Part shown: one piece after another, positions 43,697-53,875 of the stretch | Layout: each line of letters starts with the position of its first letter | Numbering within the stretch: the stretch's first letter is position 1 | Source: an uncultured Hyphomicrobiales bacterium | GTDB taxonomy: Bacteria > Pseudomonadota > Alphaproteobacteria > Rhizobiales > Beijerinckiaceae | Assembly: GCA_903847605.1 (NCBI GenBank) | Contig: CAINED010000014.1 | Span: 91,865-155,864 of the forward strand | DNA: 64,000 nt | Reading direction: 5' to 3' | Made by a program: the position numbers and the translations under genes | Notes under the pieces: model-generated | Databases searched by the model: none | Told to the model about the DNA's origin: nothing | Seen by the model: only the letters and a program-made list of their open reading frames with translations

Positions 43697-43889
43697 AACC
43701 GGCGGAAAATTGCGACATCGTGACTATTGGCCGTCCGTTTATCTTGCGTCCCTGTGTGCGCTGCGATAGTCCTGCCCGCGCGCAGGGGGCTGTAGCGGAT
43801 TTGGAGCGTGTCGGCGCTCCGCTTAAGTCGCTCATTTAGGCCAAGGTTTCCCGCTTCCGCCCGGCGCTCGACTTCGCGATGGAACAACC

Positions 43890-44255
43890 ATGCCGCAGCT
43901 CCTGAACGACTACCTTCCGCTCGTGATTTTCATGGGCGTCTCGGCCGTGATTGCGGCGGCGCTGCTGGTCGCGCCCTTCGTTCTCGCCTTCAAGGCGCCC
44001 GATCCGGAAAAGCTGTCCGCTTACGAATGCGGCTTCAACGCTTTCGACGACGCCCGCATGAAATTCGACGTGCGCTTCTATCTGGTGTCGCTGCTCTTCA
44101 TCATCTTCGATCTCGAAGTCGCCTTCCTCTTTCCCTGGGCCATCGCCTTCAAGGAGGTCGGGCTGTTCGGTTTCTGGTCGATGATGATTTTCCTTGGCGT
44201 CCTGACCATCGGGTTCATCTACGAGTGGAAAAAGGGCGCGCTGGAGTGGGATTGA
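43890..44255 (+). CDS. nuoA: NADH-quinone oxidoreductase subunit A
   Basis: 121 residues with three transmembrane segments and the ND3-type loop [23 protein letters not shown], which carries the conserved Glu-Cys-Gly of the quinone-site loop. It has [20 protein letters not shown] helix 2 ([14 protein letters not shown]). Membrane subunit of complex I. First gene of the nuo operon; the 193-bp region upstream must contain its promoter, but no convincing -35/-10 pair was found by eye. The stop overlaps nuoB (TGATG). Confidence 0.97.
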   Translation: MPQLLNDYLPLVIFMGVSAVIAAALLVAPFVLAFKAPDPEKLSAYECGFNAFDDARMKFDVRFYLVSLLFIIFDLEVAFLFPWAIAFKEVGLFGFWSMMIFLGVLTIGFIYEWKKGALEWD

Positions 44256-44830
44256 TGGCTGAACCGGTGACGACCTCCATAGCGCCCGCGCCCCGCGGCA
44301 TCATCGACCCCGCGACCGGCAAGCCCGTCGGGGCGACCGATCCGTTTTTCCTGCAGATCAACGATCAGCTCGCCGACAAGGGATTCCTCGTCACCTCGAC
44401 GGACGATCTCATCCAGTGGGCGCGCACGGGCTCGCTGATGTGGATGACATTCGGCCTCGCCTGCTGCGCCGTCGAGATGATGCAGCTTTCGATGCCGCGC
44501 TACGATGTCGAGCGTTTCGGCTTCGCCCCGCGCGCTTCGCCGCGCCAGTCGGACGTGATGATCGTCGCGGGCACGCTGACCAACAAGATGGCTCCCGCTC
44601 TACGCAAGGTTTACGACCAGATGCCGGAGCCGCGTTATGTGATCTCGATGGGATCGTGCGCGAACGGCGGCGGCTATTACCATTACAGCTACTCCGTCGT
44701 GCGCGGCTGCGATCGCATCGTCCCGGTCGATATCTATGTGCCGGGCTGCCCGCCGTCGGCGGAGGCGCTGCTGTATGGCGTGCTGCTGCTGCAAAAGAAG
44801 ATCCGCCGCCTCGGCACGATAGAAAGATGA
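44255..44830 (+). CDS. nuoB: NADH-quinone oxidoreductase subunit B
   Basis: 191 residues. It binds the terminal [4Fe-4S] cluster N2 through the tandem cysteines in [10 protein letters not shown], the Cys in [10 protein letters not shown] and the Cys in [12 protein letters not shown]. An N-terminal extension of about 25 residues ([15 protein letters not shown]...) precedes the conserved domain. N2 passes electrons to quinone. Starts inside the nuoA stop codon and ends at a candidate nuoC start. Confidence 0.98.
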   Translation: MAEPVTTSIAPAPRGIIDPATGKPVGATDPFFLQINDQLADKGFLVTSTDDLIQWARTGSLMWMTFGLACCAVEMMQLSMPRYDVERFGFAPRASPRQSDVMIVAGTLTNKMAPALRKVYDQMPEPRYVISMGSCANGGGYYHYSYSVVRGCDRIVPVDIYVPGCPPSAEALLYGVLLLQKKIRRLGTIER

Positions 44831-44847
44831 TCCTGCGAGAGATGACC

Positions 44848-45453
44848 ATGGACGACGCTCTCAAATCTCTCGGCGAAAGCATTGCCGCCGCCTTGCCCGG
44901 CGCGGTCGAGCGCAGCTATGTCGATTTCGGCGAGCTGAATATCGTCGCGTATGCGCGCGACATCCTGCGCGTTCTCACGCATTTGCGCGATGCGCCGGAC
45001 TGCCTCTTCATCAATTTCATCGACATCACCGCAGTCGACTATCCCGCCCGGGAGCAGCGCTTCGAGGTCGTCTATCACCTGCTCTCGCCCAAACATAATC
45101 AACGTGTGAGGGTGAAAGCGCCGCTCGGCGAAGACGAACAGATTGCTTCGGCCTGCGAGATCTGGCCGGCGGCCAACTGGTTCGAGCGTGAAGCCTACGA
45201 CATGTACGGCGTCATCTTCTCGGGGCATCCGGACTTGCGTCGCATCCTCACCGATTACGGGTTCGAGGGGCATCCGTTGCGCAAGGACTTCCCGATGACC
45301 GGCTATGTCGAAGTGCGCTGGGACGACGAACAAAAGCGGGTGGTGAACGAGCCGGTGAAGCTGACGCAGGAATTCAGACAGTTTGACTTCCTCTCGCCGT
45401 GGGAGGGAAATCCCGATTATGTCCTGCCGGGCGACGAGAAGGCGAAAAACTAG
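44848..45453 (+). CDS. nuoC: NADH-quinone oxidoreductase subunit C
   Basis: 201 residues from ATG 44848, the start giving the family N-terminus [13 protein letters not shown] with GAGAG at the right distance. ATG 44827, overlapping the nuoB stop as ATGA, would add seven residues. The 30-kDa subunit signature [12 protein letters not shown] and [24 protein letters not shown] (two segments) are intact. It is a peripheral-arm subunit next to NuoD. Its TAG stop codon (45451-45453) is formed by the first bases of the repeat that frames the downstream four-helix-bundle gene. Confidence 0.95.
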   Translation: MDDALKSLGESIAAALPGAVERSYVDFGELNIVAYARDILRVLTHLRDAPDCLFINFIDITAVDYPAREQRFEVVYHLLSPKHNQRVRVKAPLGEDEQIASACEIWPAANWFEREAYDMYGVIFSGHPDLRRILTDYGFEGHPLRKDFPMTGYVEVRWDDEQKRVVNEPVKLTQEFRQFDFLSPWEGNPDYVLPGDEKAKN

Positions 45454-45482
45454 CGAATGGCGAATAGTGAATAGCGAATAGG
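45451..45482. repeat. Left inverted repeat framing the four-helix-bundle gene
   Basis: Tandem CGAATAG/CGAATGG heptads beginning TAGCGAATGGCGAATAG. The same 17 bases occur, inverted, in the repeat at 45893-45921. The repeat supplies the nuoC stop codon and runs into the AGGA ribosome-binding motif of the gene at 45491. Confidence 0.8.
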
Positions 45483-45490
45483 ACGAATAA

Positions 45491-45877
45491 ATGTCTTCGG
45501 GTTCTGAGATCAGTTCGTATCAGGATCTGAAAGTCTGGCAGGAAGCGATGAACCTGGCAGAGCAATGCTACGAACTGACCCAAGGGTTTCCGAAGGACGA
45601 GATGTACGGAATGACGTCACAAATTCGCAGAGCGGCCGTCTCGGTCGCGGCCAACATCGCCGAAGGGCATGGCCGCGAAACGACTGGCGTTTTTGTGCAA
45701 TTCCTCAGAATCGCTCAAGGCTCCCTGAAGGAACTTGAGACACATCTGATTCTTTCGCAGCGCGTTCGGCTATGCAGTGTTGCAAGCGCAGCACCAAGTT
45801 TGGAGCGTGCCGATTCACTTGGACGCATGTTGCGATCGCTCATCCGGTCACTCCAAAAGCGGGGAGAAAGTGTATGA
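45491..45877 (+). CDS. Four-helix-bundle protein (23S rRNA intervening-sequence family)
   Basis: 128 residues of the IVS/four-helix-bundle family. It starts with the typical [21 protein letters not shown] and continues with [28 protein letters not shown] (two helices) and [19 protein letters not shown]. Homologues are found inside 23S rRNA insertions or as scattered single genes; their function is unknown, and the basic pentameric bundle suggests nucleic-acid or protein binding. It sits between nuoC and nuoD in the operon orientation, framed by inverted repeats, and interrupts an otherwise conserved gene pair. AGGA precedes the ATG. Confidence 0.88.
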   Translation: MSSGSEISSYQDLKVWQEAMNLAEQCYELTQGFPKDEMYGMTSQIRRAAVSVAANIAEGHGRETTGVFVQFLRIAQGSLKELETHLILSQRVRLCSVASAAPSLERADSLGRMLRSLIRSLQKRGESV

Positions 45878-45892
45878 CTTCGCCCTTTCCCC

Positions 45893-45921
45893 ATTCGCTA
45901 TTCGCCATTCGCTACTCGCCA
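45893..45921. repeat. Right inverted repeat framing the four-helix-bundle gene
   Basis: ATTCGCTATTCGCCATTCGC-type tandem heptads, the inverted counterpart of 45451-45482 with a 17-bp perfect core match. It ends 17 bp before the nuoD start codon. Confidence 0.8.
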
Positions 45922-45938
45922 CACGGCGGAGCCGCATC

Positions 45939-47132
45939 ATGAACGAACAAGCTCCCGTCAGAAATTTTTCGATAAATTTCGGTCCGCAGCATCCTGCGGC
46001 GCACGGTGTGCTGCGCCTCGTGCTGGAACTCGACGGCGAAGTTGTCGAACGCGTCGATCCGCATATCGGCCTGCTGCATCGCGGCACCGAGAAGCTGATG
46101 GAAGCGCGTACTTATTTGCAGAACGTGCCCTATTTCGATCGGCTCGACTATTGCGCGCCGATGAATCAGGAGCACGCCTTCTGTCTCGCCATCGAGAAGC
46201 TGCTGAATGTGGACGTTCCCTATCGCGGACAGCTCATTCGCGTTCTCTATTCGGAAATAGGCCGGCTACTCTCGCATCTTCTGAATCTCACCACGCAGGC
46301 GATGGACGTCGGCGCGCTCACCCCGCCGCTCTGGGGCTTTGAGGAACGCGAAAAGCTGATGGTGTTCTACGAGCGCGCCTCCGGCTCGCGCATGCACGCC
46401 AACTATTTCCGTCCCGGCGGCGTCGCCCGCGATTGTCCGCCGGAACTCATCGAGGACATCGGCAAGTTCTGCGATCCTTTCCTGCAAATTTGCGACGACC
46501 TGACCGATCTCTTCCTCGATAACCGCATCTTCAAGCAGCGCAACGTCGACATCGGCGTCGTCAGTCTGGAGGAATGCTGGAAATGGGGCTTTTCCGGCGT
46601 GATGGTGCGCGGCTCCGGCGCGGCATGGGATCTGCGCAAGTCGCAACCCTACGAATGCTACGAGGAAATGGACTTCGATATTCCCGTCGGAAAGAACGGC
46701 GACAATTACGATCGCCAGGTCATCCGCATGGAAGAGATGCGCCAGTCCGTGCGCATCATGAAGCAATGCGTCGAAAAGCTGATGAGCGCGAAGGGGCAGG
46801 GGCCTGTCGCCTCGGAAACGCAAAAGATCGTGGCGCCGTCGCGTGGCGACATGAAGCGTTCCATGGAAGCGCTGATCCATCACTTCAAGCTGTTCACCGA
46901 AGGCTTCCACGTGCCGGCAGGCGAAGTCTATGCCGCCGTCGAAGCGCCGAAGGGCGAGTTCGGCGTCTATCTCGTCGCAGACGGCACCAACAAGCCCTAC
47001 AAGTGCAAGATCCGAGCGCCCGGCTTTGCGCATCTTCAATCCATGGACTTCATGTGCCGCAAGCACATGCTGGCCGACGTCAGCGCCATCCTCGGCTCGC
47101 TCGATATCGTCTTCGGGGAGGTCGACCGGTGA
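45939..47132 (+). CDS. nuoD: NADH-quinone oxidoreductase subunit D
   Basis: 397 residues, the 49-kDa subunit. It has the quinone-site hairpin [14 protein letters not shown] (His residues near 18-22), [14 protein letters not shown], and the Tyr- and Asp-containing region [10 protein letters not shown]. It forms the quinone chamber with NuoB. GGAG lies 10 bp before the ATG, downstream of the right inverted repeat, so its translation signal was not disrupted. Its stop overlaps a small membrane-protein gene (GTGA). Confidence 0.98.
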   Translation: MNEQAPVRNFSINFGPQHPAAHGVLRLVLELDGEVVERVDPHIGLLHRGTEKLMEARTYLQNVPYFDRLDYCAPMNQEHAFCLAIEKLLNVDVPYRGQLIRVLYSEIGRLLSHLLNLTTQAMDVGALTPPLWGFEEREKLMVFYERASGSRMHANYFRPGGVARDCPPELIEDIGKFCDPFLQICDDLTDLFLDNRIFKQRNVDIGVVSLEECWKWGFSGVMVRGSGAAWDLRKSQPYECYEEMDFDIPVGKNGDNYDRQVIRMEEMRQSVRIMKQCVEKLMSAKGQGPVASETQKIVAPSRGDMKRSMEALIHHFKLFTEGFHVPAGEVYAAVEAPKGEFGVYLVADGTNKPYKCKIRAPGFAHLQSMDFMCRKHMLADVSAILGSLDIVFGEVDR

Positions 47133-47353
47133 GCGTCTCCGAACGCATCCGTCAGATTTTGAAAGTGTTGCCGACAGCCATCGTTCTTTGGCTCGGCAGC
47201 CGGGTGCTGTTCGACTTCATCACACGCAAACCGATGTTCTGGTCGTCGAAAGAAGCGATGGCGGAAATGGCCTGGAACGGTGCGCTCTTTGTCCCCGTGA
47301 TGGTGTTCATCCTGATCCTCGCCGTCCACAAATACAAACCGGAAGCGAAGTAA
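47129..47353 (+). CDS. Small membrane protein between nuoD and nuoE
   Basis: 74 residues, GTG start overlapping the nuoD stop (GTGA) and stop overlapping the nuoE start (TAATG). Two hydrophobic segments (about 13-31 and 48-66) are separated by a short polar loop ([13 protein letters not shown]), with a basic C-terminus (HKYKPEAK). No named family. The tight coupling on both sides argues for a true gene with a function linked to complex I, perhaps assembly or an accessory helix pair. That role is inference. Confidence 0.75.
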   Translation: MSVSERIRQILKVLPTAIVLWLGSRVLFDFITRKPMFWSSKEAMAEMAWNGALFVPVMVFILILAVHKYKPEAK

Positions 47354-48078
47354 TGTCCGTACGCCGCCTCGCGCAGAAACAGCCCGACAGCTTCGACTTC
47401 ACGCCTGAAAACAGGGCGTGGGCCGAACGCGAGATCGCCAAATATCCGCCGGGACGTCAGGCCTCCGCGGTCATTCCCTTGCTGTGGCGCGCGCAGGCGC
47501 AAAACGATTACTGGCTGCCGCAGAAGGCGATCGAGAAGGTCGCCCGGATGCTGTCCATGCCCGATATTCGCGTGCTCGAAATCGCGACCTTCTATTCGAT
47601 GTTCAATCTCGAACCGGTCGGCCAGCACTTCATCCAGCTCTGCGGCACGACGCCCTGCATGCTGCGCGGCGCGAACGCCTTGAAAGATGTGCTTTCCAGG
47701 CGCGTCGGCGAACAGCGTCACGTTTCAGCCGACGGCAAATTCGCCTGGCTTGAAGTCGAATGCCTCGGCGCCTGCTGCAATGCGCCGATGGTGCAGATCA
47801 ACGACGATTATTACGAAGACCTGACGCCCGAGAATTTCAACAAGCTGCTCGACGATCTCGCGGCTGGCCGCCCCGTGCAGAAGGGCTCGCAGATCGGACG
47901 CAAGTCGTCGGAGCCCGAACCCGGCAAAGCCGATACGCTGAACGATGCCTCGCTCTTTGACGGCTCGGTCGTCGGAACCTGGAAGAAGCGTTTCGTAGAT
48001 GCGCGCGCTGCCGAAAAGGAAGCGGCCGAGAAAGCCGCCGCCGAAAAAGCTGCAGCTGCCGCAGCGGAAAAGAAGTGA
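47353..48078 (+). CDS. nuoE: NADH-quinone oxidoreductase subunit E
   Basis: 241 residues. The thioredoxin-like domain binds the [2Fe-2S] cluster N1a through the cysteines in LCGTTPCMLRG and ECLGACCNAP. The N-terminal helical bundle has IPLLWRAQAQNDYWLP. The C-terminal 70 residues are an extension rich in Ala, Glu and Lys (EKEAAEKAAAEK repeats), which should form a charged helix or coil. This tail is common in alphaproteobacterial NuoE. Starts within the stop codon of the preceding small gene. Confidence 0.97.
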   Translation: MSVRRLAQKQPDSFDFTPENRAWAEREIAKYPPGRQASAVIPLLWRAQAQNDYWLPQKAIEKVARMLSMPDIRVLEIATFYSMFNLEPVGQHFIQLCGTTPCMLRGANALKDVLSRRVGEQRHVSADGKFAWLEVECLGACCNAPMVQINDDYYEDLTPENFNKLLDDLAAGRPVQKGSQIGRKSSEPEPGKADTLNDASLFDGSVVGTWKKRFVDARAAEKEAAEKAAAEKAAAAAAEKK

Positions 48079-48090
48079 GGACGATGCGCC

Positions 48091-49404
48091 ATGCTCGCTG
48101 ACAAGGATCGCATCTTCACAAATCTCTTCGGCTTTCATTCGCCCTCGCTGGCGGAAGCGAAGAAGCGCGGCGCGTGGGACGGCACCAAGCTCCTGATCGA
48201 CCAGGGCGCGGGCTGGATCGTCAACGAGATGAAGGCATCGGGCTTGCGCGGCCGCGGCGGCGCGGGCTTTCCGACCGGCCTGAAATGGTCGTTCATGCCC
48301 AAGCCTGATCCGGCGAGGCCATCCTATCTCGTCGTCAACGCCGACGAATCCGAGCCCGGCACCTGCAAGGATCGCGAGATCATGCGGAACGATCCGCATA
48401 TTCTCGTCGAGGGCTGCCTGATCGCGTCTTTCGCGATGGGCGCGAACGCTTGTTACATCTACGTGCGCGGCGAATATATCGCCGAGCGTATCGCCCTGCA
48501 GAAGGCCGTCGACGAAGCCTATGAGGCCAAGCTCATCGGCAAGGACAATATCCACGGCTGGCCCTTCGACCTCTACGTCCATCATGGCGCGGGTGCTTAT
48601 ATCTGCGGCGAGGAAACCGCGCTGCTCGAAAGCCTCGAGGGCAAGAAGGGCATGCCGCGCATGAAGCCGCCGTTTCCGGCGAACATGGGTCTTTATGGCT
48701 GCCCGACGACCGTGAACAATGTGGAGTCGATCGCCGTTGCGCCGACGATCCTGCGGCGCGGTGCGGGCTGGTTCGCGAGCTTCGGGGCGAAGAACAACGC
48801 CGGCACGAAACTCTTCTGTGTCTCAGGCCATGTGAACAAGCCCTGCAACGTGGAAGAGGCGATGAGCATTCCCTTCCGCGAACTGATCGACAAGCATTGC
48901 GGCGGGGTGCGCGGCGGCTGGGACAATCTGATGGCTGTCATTCCCGGCGGCTCCTCGGTTCGCTGCGTGCCGGCTGAACAGATCATCGACTGCCCCATGG
49001 ATTTCGACTCGCTGTCGAAGCTGCGTTCCGGTCTCGGCACGGCTGCCGTCATCGTCATGGACAAGTCGACGGACATCGTGCGCGCGATTGCGCGCCTGTC
49101 GCACTTCTACAAGCACGAAAGCTGCGGCCAGTGCACGCCCTGCCGCGAAGGCACGGGCTGGATGTGGCGCGTGATGGAGCGCATGGCCGAGGGCCGCGCA
49201 CAGAAGCGCGAAATCGACATGCTGCTTGAAGTGACGAAACAGGTGGAAGGCCACACGATCTGCGCGCTCGGCGACGCGGCGGCATGGCCGATCCAGGGAC
49301 TCATCACGCATTTCCGGCACGAGATCGAGAAGAAGATCGATCAATATGCCGGCAATCCGCATAGCGATGGCATCGGCGATCCGCTCGCCGCAGCGGCGGA
49401 GTGA
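48091..49404 (+). CDS. nuoF: NADH-quinone oxidoreductase subunit F
   Basis: 437 residues, NADH- and FMN-binding subunit. NADH-binding [16 protein letters not shown] and FMN region [14 protein letters not shown] plus [19 protein letters not shown] are present. The [4Fe-4S] N3 cysteines are in [11 protein letters not shown] and in HTICALGD. It is where electrons enter complex I. The stop overlaps the start of an AT-rich gene (TGATG) instead of the usual nuoG. Confidence 0.98.
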   Translation: MLADKDRIFTNLFGFHSPSLAEAKKRGAWDGTKLLIDQGAGWIVNEMKASGLRGRGGAGFPTGLKWSFMPKPDPARPSYLVVNADESEPGTCKDREIMRNDPHILVEGCLIASFAMGANACYIYVRGEYIAERIALQKAVDEAYEAKLIGKDNIHGWPFDLYVHHGAGAYICGEETALLESLEGKKGMPRMKPPFPANMGLYGCPTTVNNVESIAVAPTILRRGAGWFASFGAKNNAGTKLFCVSGHVNKPCNVEEAMSIPFRELIDKHCGGVRGGWDNLMAVIPGGSSVRCVPAEQIIDCPMDFDSLSKLRSGLGTAAVIVMDKSTDIVRAIARLSHFYKHESCGQCTPCREGTGWMWRVMERMAEGRAQKREIDMLLEVTKQVEGHTICALGDAAAWPIQGLITHFRHEIEKKIDQYAGNPHSDGIGDPLAAAAE

Positions 49405-49880
49405 TGGCGATGCTGAATGGAATACAGAATTTAGAGTTGCCGTATTTGCAGAAGTTATCGAGCGTTGCGCTCGTTATTGCTGCGACCGTCGCGATCATCA
49501 CTATGATCGTTACGGTATTTCAACTGTATTTCAACAGAAAATACATGAAACAAGCCGCGACTAAGACAACATATAGAGAGTACCTCAAGCTCGCGACAAA
49601 GTATCCTAACTTTGGCGATGGTAATTTTGATCGTAGCAATGAGATCGAGCGGACTCGTTATGAGTGGTTTGTTTCGTTCTTTTTACTTGCTGCTGAGGAA
49701 GTCTTAGAGAACGCTGGCAGCGATAAATTCTGGCTAGAGGCTTTGAAAGAAGAAGCGGGCAGGCACAGCGAGTACTTAAATTCTGACTATATTCAGAGGA
49801 CAGAATTGAATTTCTACAGCAAGAAACTTCAGAAATTTATCCGAGAGAACGTCAAGCCATCGAAAAGTAGCAAGCCATGA
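49404..49880 (+). CDS. AT-rich, single-pass membrane protein of unknown function inside the nuo operon
   Basis: 158 residues with one N-terminal transmembrane segment (about residues 20-44, [19 protein letters not shown]) and a hydrophilic domain containing [20 protein letters not shown] and a basic C-terminus (KPSKSSKP). No family recognised. Base composition is unlike its surroundings: bases 49501-49620 hold 48 G+C of 120 (40%), against clearly GC-rich nuo genes on both sides. Codon use differs accordingly (many ATA, AAA and TTA-type codons). It is joined to nuoF by TGATG and to nuoG by ATGA. Likely acquired by transfer, yet neatly fitted. Confidence 0.8.
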   Translation: MAMLNGIQNLELPYLQKLSSVALVIAATVAIITMIVTVFQLYFNRKYMKQAATKTTYREYLKLATKYPNFGDGNFDRSNEIERTRYEWFVSFFLLAAEEVLENAGSDKFWLEALKEEAGRHSEYLNSDYIQRTELNFYSKKLQKFIRENVKPSKSSKP

Positions 49881-51949
49881 CCAAGATCATCGTCGACGAC
49901 AGGGAAGTCGATGTTCCCCCGGAATATACGCTGCTGCAGGCCTGCGAAGCGGCGGGCGCGGAGATTCCGCGCTTCTGTTTCCACGAGCGTCTGTCGATCG
50001 CCGGCAATTGCCGCATGTGCCTTGTCGAAGTGAAAGGCGGCCCGCCCAAGCCCGCAGCGTCCTGCGCCATGGCCGTGCGCGATCTGCGTCCCGGCCCGAA
50101 TGGCGAGCCGCCGCAAGTCTTCACCAACACACCCATGGTGAAGAAAGCGCGCGAAGGCGTGATGGAATTTCTGCTGATCAATCATCCGCTGGATTGCCCG
50201 ATCTGCGATCAGGGCGGCGAGTGCGATCTGCAGGACCAGGCGATGGCCTATGGCGTGGATTCGTCGCGCTATGCCGAGAACAAGCGCGCGGTCGAGGACA
50301 AGTATATCGGTCCGCTCGTGAAGACCTCGATGAACCGCTGCATCCATTGCACGCGTTGCGTCCGCTTCACGGCGGAAGTCGCGGGCACCGGCGACATGGG
50401 CGCTATCGGCCGCGGCGAGGATATGGAGATCACGACCTATCTCGAATCCGCGATGACATCGGAATTGCAGGGCAACGTCACAGACCTCTGCCCGGTCGGC
50501 GCGCTGCTGCCGAAGCCGCAGAATTTCCGTGCTCGTCCGTGGGAGTACCAGAAGACCGAAGGCGTCGATGTCATGGATGCGCTCGGTTCCAACATCCGCA
50601 TCGATACGCGCGGGCGCGAAGTCATCCGCATCCTGCCGCGCGTCAACGACGCGGTGAACGAGGAATGGATTTCCGACAAGACGCGCCAGATCGTCGATGG
50701 TCTCAAGCGCCAGCGTCTCGACCGGCCCTATATCCGCGAGAACGGCAAGCTGCGCGCGGCGTCATGGCAGGAAGCGTTCGCCGCCATCGCCGCGAAAGTG
50801 AAAGCAGCGTCGCCTGCGAAGATCGGCGCCATCGCCGGCGATCTCTGCGCCGTCGAAGACATGTTCGCGCTCAAACTTCTCATGGAGAAGCTTGGTTCGA
50901 AGAATATCGACTGCCGTCAGGACGGCGCGAAGCTCGATCCGAAGAGCGGGCGCGCTTCCTATCTGTTCAATTCGACCATCGCGGGCATCGAAGAGGCCGA
51001 CTGCCTGCTGATCGTCGGTTCAAACCCGCGCAGGGAAGCGCCGGTTCTTAATGCGCGCATACGCAAGCGCTGGTTGAAAGGCAATTTCCCGATCGGTGTG
51101 ATCGGCGAACAGGCCGATCTCACCTACACCTATAAATACATGGGCGCGGGCGTCGAAACTTTGCTGGGCCCGGACGCGAGGCCGCCGGAAGGCGCGAAGA
51201 AGCCGATGATGATCATCGGGCAGGGCGCGCTCATGCGCGAGGATGGCGCTGCCATTCTCGCCGCTGCCGCGAAAGTGGCGCAAGGCTCCGGTGCTGTGGG
51301 CGATGGCTGGAACGGCTTCAATGTCTTGCACACTGCGGCTGCGCGCGTTGGCGGTCTCGACCTCGGCTTCGTGCCGCAAGGTGATGGATCTTTGGGCGGT
51401 CTTAATGCGCAGGCGATGGCAAGCGGCGGCGTGGATGTTCTCTTCAATCTCGGTGCGGACGAGATCGAGATCGCAGCGGGCGCATTCGTTGTCTATCAGG
51501 GCACGCATGGCGATCGCGGCGCGCATCGCGCCGACGTCATCCTGCCCGGAGCGGCCTATACAGAAAAGTCCGGCACATATGTGAACACCGAAGGGCGCGT
51601 ACAGCTTGCGCCGCGCGCGGCCTTTCCACCCGGTGACGCGCGCGAAGACTGGGCGATCCTCCGCGCATTGTCCGCCGTGCTCGGTCAGACTCTGCCGTTC
51701 GACTCGCTCGCGCAATTGCGCAAGGCGCTCTATGCAGCGCATCCGCATATGGCGCGCATCGATGCGATTGAAGCTGGCGCTGCCGGGGACATATCGCGGC
51801 TCGCGGCTGTCGGCGGCGCCACCGGCTCCGCGCCCTTCGCCAACGCGGTCTCCGATTTCTATCTCACCAATCCGATCGCGCGCGCATCGGCTGTCATGGC
51901 CGAATGTTCGGCCCTTGCCGGCGCGCGCATGCTGAAGGCGGCGGAGTAA
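49877..51949 (+). CDS. nuoG: NADH-quinone oxidoreductase subunit G
   Basis: 690 residues. The N-terminal ferredoxin domain binds [2Fe-2S] N1b ([20 protein letters not shown] in part, with further Cys in AASCAM). The His-Cys3 cluster N5 is in [18 protein letters not shown], and N4 uses CIHCTRC and later DLCPVGAL. The rest is a molybdopterin-oxidoreductase-like domain without cofactor. It relays electrons from NuoF. ATG overlaps the stop of the foreign-looking upstream gene. Confidence 0.98.
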   Translation: MTKIIVDDREVDVPPEYTLLQACEAAGAEIPRFCFHERLSIAGNCRMCLVEVKGGPPKPAASCAMAVRDLRPGPNGEPPQVFTNTPMVKKAREGVMEFLLINHPLDCPICDQGGECDLQDQAMAYGVDSSRYAENKRAVEDKYIGPLVKTSMNRCIHCTRCVRFTAEVAGTGDMGAIGRGEDMEITTYLESAMTSELQGNVTDLCPVGALLPKPQNFRARPWEYQKTEGVDVMDALGSNIRIDTRGREVIRILPRVNDAVNEEWISDKTRQIVDGLKRQRLDRPYIRENGKLRAASWQEAFAAIAAKVKAASPAKIGAIAGDLCAVEDMFALKLLMEKLGSKNIDCRQDGAKLDPKSGRASYLFNSTIAGIEEADCLLIVGSNPRREAPVLNARIRKRWLKGNFPIGVIGEQADLTYTYKYMGAGVETLLGPDARPPEGAKKPMMIIGQGALMREDGAAILAAAAKVAQGSGAVGDGWNGFNVLHTAAARVGGLDLGFVPQGDGSLGGLNAQAMASGGVDVLFNLGADEIEIAAGAFVVYQGTHGDRGAHRADVILPGAAYTEKSGTYVNTEGRVQLAPRAAFPPGDAREDWAILRALSAVLGQTLPFDSLAQLRKALYAAHPHMARIDAIEAGAAGDISRLAAVGGATGSAPFANAVSDFYLTNPIARASAVMAECSALAGARMLKAAE

Positions 51950-51955
51950 ATATCG

Positions 51956-52966
51956 ATGGATTTCTCCTGGGTCCTTCCGCTTCTGATCATCCTGGCGAAA
52001 ACGGTCGCGCTGCTCGTCGCCGTGCTGATCTATGTCGCCTACGTCATCTATGCCGACCGCAAGATCTGGGCGGCCGTTCAATTGCGCCGCGGCCCCAACG
52101 TCGTGGGGCCCTGGGGCCTGCTGCAGTCTTTCGCCGACATGCTGAAGTTCGTGCTGAAGGAGCCGATCATTCCGGCCAGCGCGAACAAGGGCGTGTTTCT
52201 GCTCGCGCCTTTCGTGATGTCGGTCCTTGCGCTGGCCGCATGGGCGGTGATTCCAGTCGCCGAGGGATGGGCGATCTCCAACATCAACGTCGGCATTCTC
52301 TATATTTTCGCGATCTCCTCGCTCGGCGTTTACGGCGTCATCATGGGCGGCTGGGCGTCGAATTCGAAATATCCGTTCCTGTCGGCGCTGCGCTCCGCCG
52401 CGCAAATGGTGAGTTACGAAGTCTCCATCGGCTTCGTCATCATCACCGTGCTGCTCTGCGCGGGATCGCTGAACCTGCAGGATATCGTCAAGGCGCAGGA
52501 CACGAAGTACGGCGTCTTCGGCTGGTACTGGCTGCCGCTGTTCCCGATGTTCATCATCTTCTTCATTTCCGCGCTGGCGGAAACGAACCGCCCGCCTTTC
52601 GATCTCGTCGAAGCCGAATCCGAACTCGTCGCCGGTTTCATGGTGGAATATTCCTCCACCCCCTACATGCTGTTCATGCTCGGCGAATATGTCGCCATCG
52701 TCACCATGTGCGCGCTGACGACGATCCTGTTCCTCGGCGGCTGGCTGTCGCCGATACCTTTCGCGCCCTTCACATGGATACCCGGCGTCGTCTGGTTCGT
52801 ACTGAAGGTTTCCTTCGTCTTCTTCATGTTCGCCATGGTGAAGGCTTTCGTGCCGCGCTACCGCTACGACCAGCTCATGCGCCTCGGCTGGAAAGTGTTC
52901 CTGCCGATTTCGCTGTTCATGGTGGTGCTCGTCGCCGCCGTGCTGCAATTCGTGGGAGGCCGCTGA
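51956..52966 (+). CDS. nuoH: NADH-quinone oxidoreductase subunit H
   Basis: 336 residues with eight transmembrane segments. The quinone-site loops [15 protein letters not shown] and [21 protein letters not shown] (ND1 signature with the Glu-rich stretch) are complete. It links the redox arm to the proton-pumping arm. It starts 6 bp after nuoG and overlaps the following small gene (TGATG). Confidence 0.98.
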   Translation: MDFSWVLPLLIILAKTVALLVAVLIYVAYVIYADRKIWAAVQLRRGPNVVGPWGLLQSFADMLKFVLKEPIIPASANKGVFLLAPFVMSVLALAAWAVIPVAEGWAISNINVGILYIFAISSLGVYGVIMGGWASNSKYPFLSALRSAAQMVSYEVSIGFVIITVLLCAGSLNLQDIVKAQDTKYGVFGWYWLPLFPMFIIFFISALAETNRPPFDLVEAESELVAGFMVEYSSTPYMLFMLGEYVAIVTMCALTTILFLGGWLSPIPFAPFTWIPGVVWFVLKVSFVFFMFAMVKAFVPRYRYDQLMRLGWKVFLPISLFMVVLVAAVLQFVGGR

Positions 52967-53232
52967 TGCGCGATCTCGGCCTCAACAACGCCGGCCTAGC
53001 AGGCGCGATGATCGGCCTTGCGCTCGGTCTTGTCGAATATTTTCTTGCAATGACCATGATCCGCCGCTTCGTGTCGCGCGAGATCGCCGTCGCCCGCAAG
53101 GACAACGAAAACCTACCGGGCATGCCCATGCTGCCGGGCACGATGCGCACCTTGCGCATCATCCTCATTCTCGCTGCCGTCACGGTCTATCCGATCATCG
53201 GATATGTCGTCGGCAACATGATCGCATCCTGA
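52966..53232 (+). CDS. Small membrane protein between nuoH and nuoI
   Basis: 88 residues. Hydrophobic segments at about 10-31 ([20 protein letters not shown]) and 65-86 ([18 protein letters not shown]), with a basic loop between ([20 protein letters not shown]). It begins inside the nuoH stop codon and ends 13 bp before nuoI. No named family. Like the small protein at 47129 it is a candidate accessory or assembly factor of complex I, judged by position only. Confidence 0.75.
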   Translation: MRDLGLNNAGLAGAMIGLALGLVEYFLAMTMIRRFVSREIAVARKDNENLPGMPMLPGTMRTLRIILILAAVTVYPIIGYVVGNMIAS

Positions 53233-53245
53233 TGGAGAGGCTGAC

Positions 53246-53734
53246 ATGAGACTCGATCAGGCCGCCAAGGCGCTTTTTCTGAAGGAATTCGCGGGCGCAT
53301 TCCTGCTGTCCATGCGTTATTTCTTCAAGCCGAAGGCGACGTTGAATTATCCGCACGAGCGCAACCCGCAGTCGCCGCGCTACCGCGGCGAACATGCGCT
53401 GCGCCGCTATCCCAATGGCGAGGAACGCTGCATCGCCTGCAAGCTCTGCGAGGCGATCTGTCCCGCCCAGGCCATCACCATCGAAGCCGCGCCGCGCGGC
53501 AACGACGGCACGCGCCGCACGACCCGCTACGACATCGACATGGTCAAGTGCATCTACTGCGGCTTCTGCCAGGAAGCCTGCCCGGTCGATGCCATCGTCG
53601 AGGGACCGAATGCCGAATTCGCGGTCGAGACCCGCGAGGAGCTCTACTACGACAAGCAGCGCCTGCTGGATAACGGCGCGCGCTGGGAACGCGAGATCGC
53701 GCGCAACATCGCGATGGATGCGAAATACAGGTAA
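53246..53734 (+). CDS. nuoI: NADH-quinone oxidoreductase subunit I
   Basis: 162 residues with two ferredoxin motifs, [13 protein letters not shown] and [13 protein letters not shown], binding [4Fe-4S] clusters N6a and N6b. The N-terminal amphipathic helix ([18 protein letters not shown]) lies along the membrane. It passes electrons to N2 in NuoB. A palindromic repeat unit follows before nuoJ. Confidence 0.98.
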   Translation: MRLDQAAKALFLKEFAGAFLLSMRYFFKPKATLNYPHERNPQSPRYRGEHALRRYPNGEERCIACKLCEAICPAQAITIEAAPRGNDGTRRTTRYDIDMVKCIYCGFCQEACPVDAIVEGPNAEFAVETREELYYDKQRLLDNGARWEREIARNIAMDAKYR

Positions 53735-53741
53735 CGAATTT

Positions 53742-53857
53742 CCTTCTCCCCGCTTGCGGGGAGAAGGTGGCCCGAAGGGCCGGATGAGGGGCTTCATGAT
53801 GCTCGAAGATCTTGCTGCCCCTCACCCCGGCCCTCTCCCCGTGAAACGGGGAGAGGG
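53742..53857. repeat. REP-like palindromic element between nuoI and nuoJ
   Basis: Two hairpins, CCTTCTCCCC-GCTTGC-GGGGAGAAGG (53742-53767) and CCCTCTCCCCG-TGAAA-CGGGGAGAGGG (53831-53857), in inverted orientation, with GGCCGGATGAGGGGC facing GCCCCTCACCCCGGCC between them. This architecture (GGTGGCCCGAAGGGCCGGATGAGGGGC type) is a well-known interspersed palindrome of Hyphomicrobiales genomes. It occupies nearly all of the nuoI-nuoJ gap. Confidence 0.88.
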
Positions 53858-53875
53858 AGACACAAGGATGAGACG

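Noticed and set aside
45451..45482. CRISPR-like array from the heptad repeats
   Set aside because: Units are 7 bp, tandem and without spacers, and no cas genes are present.
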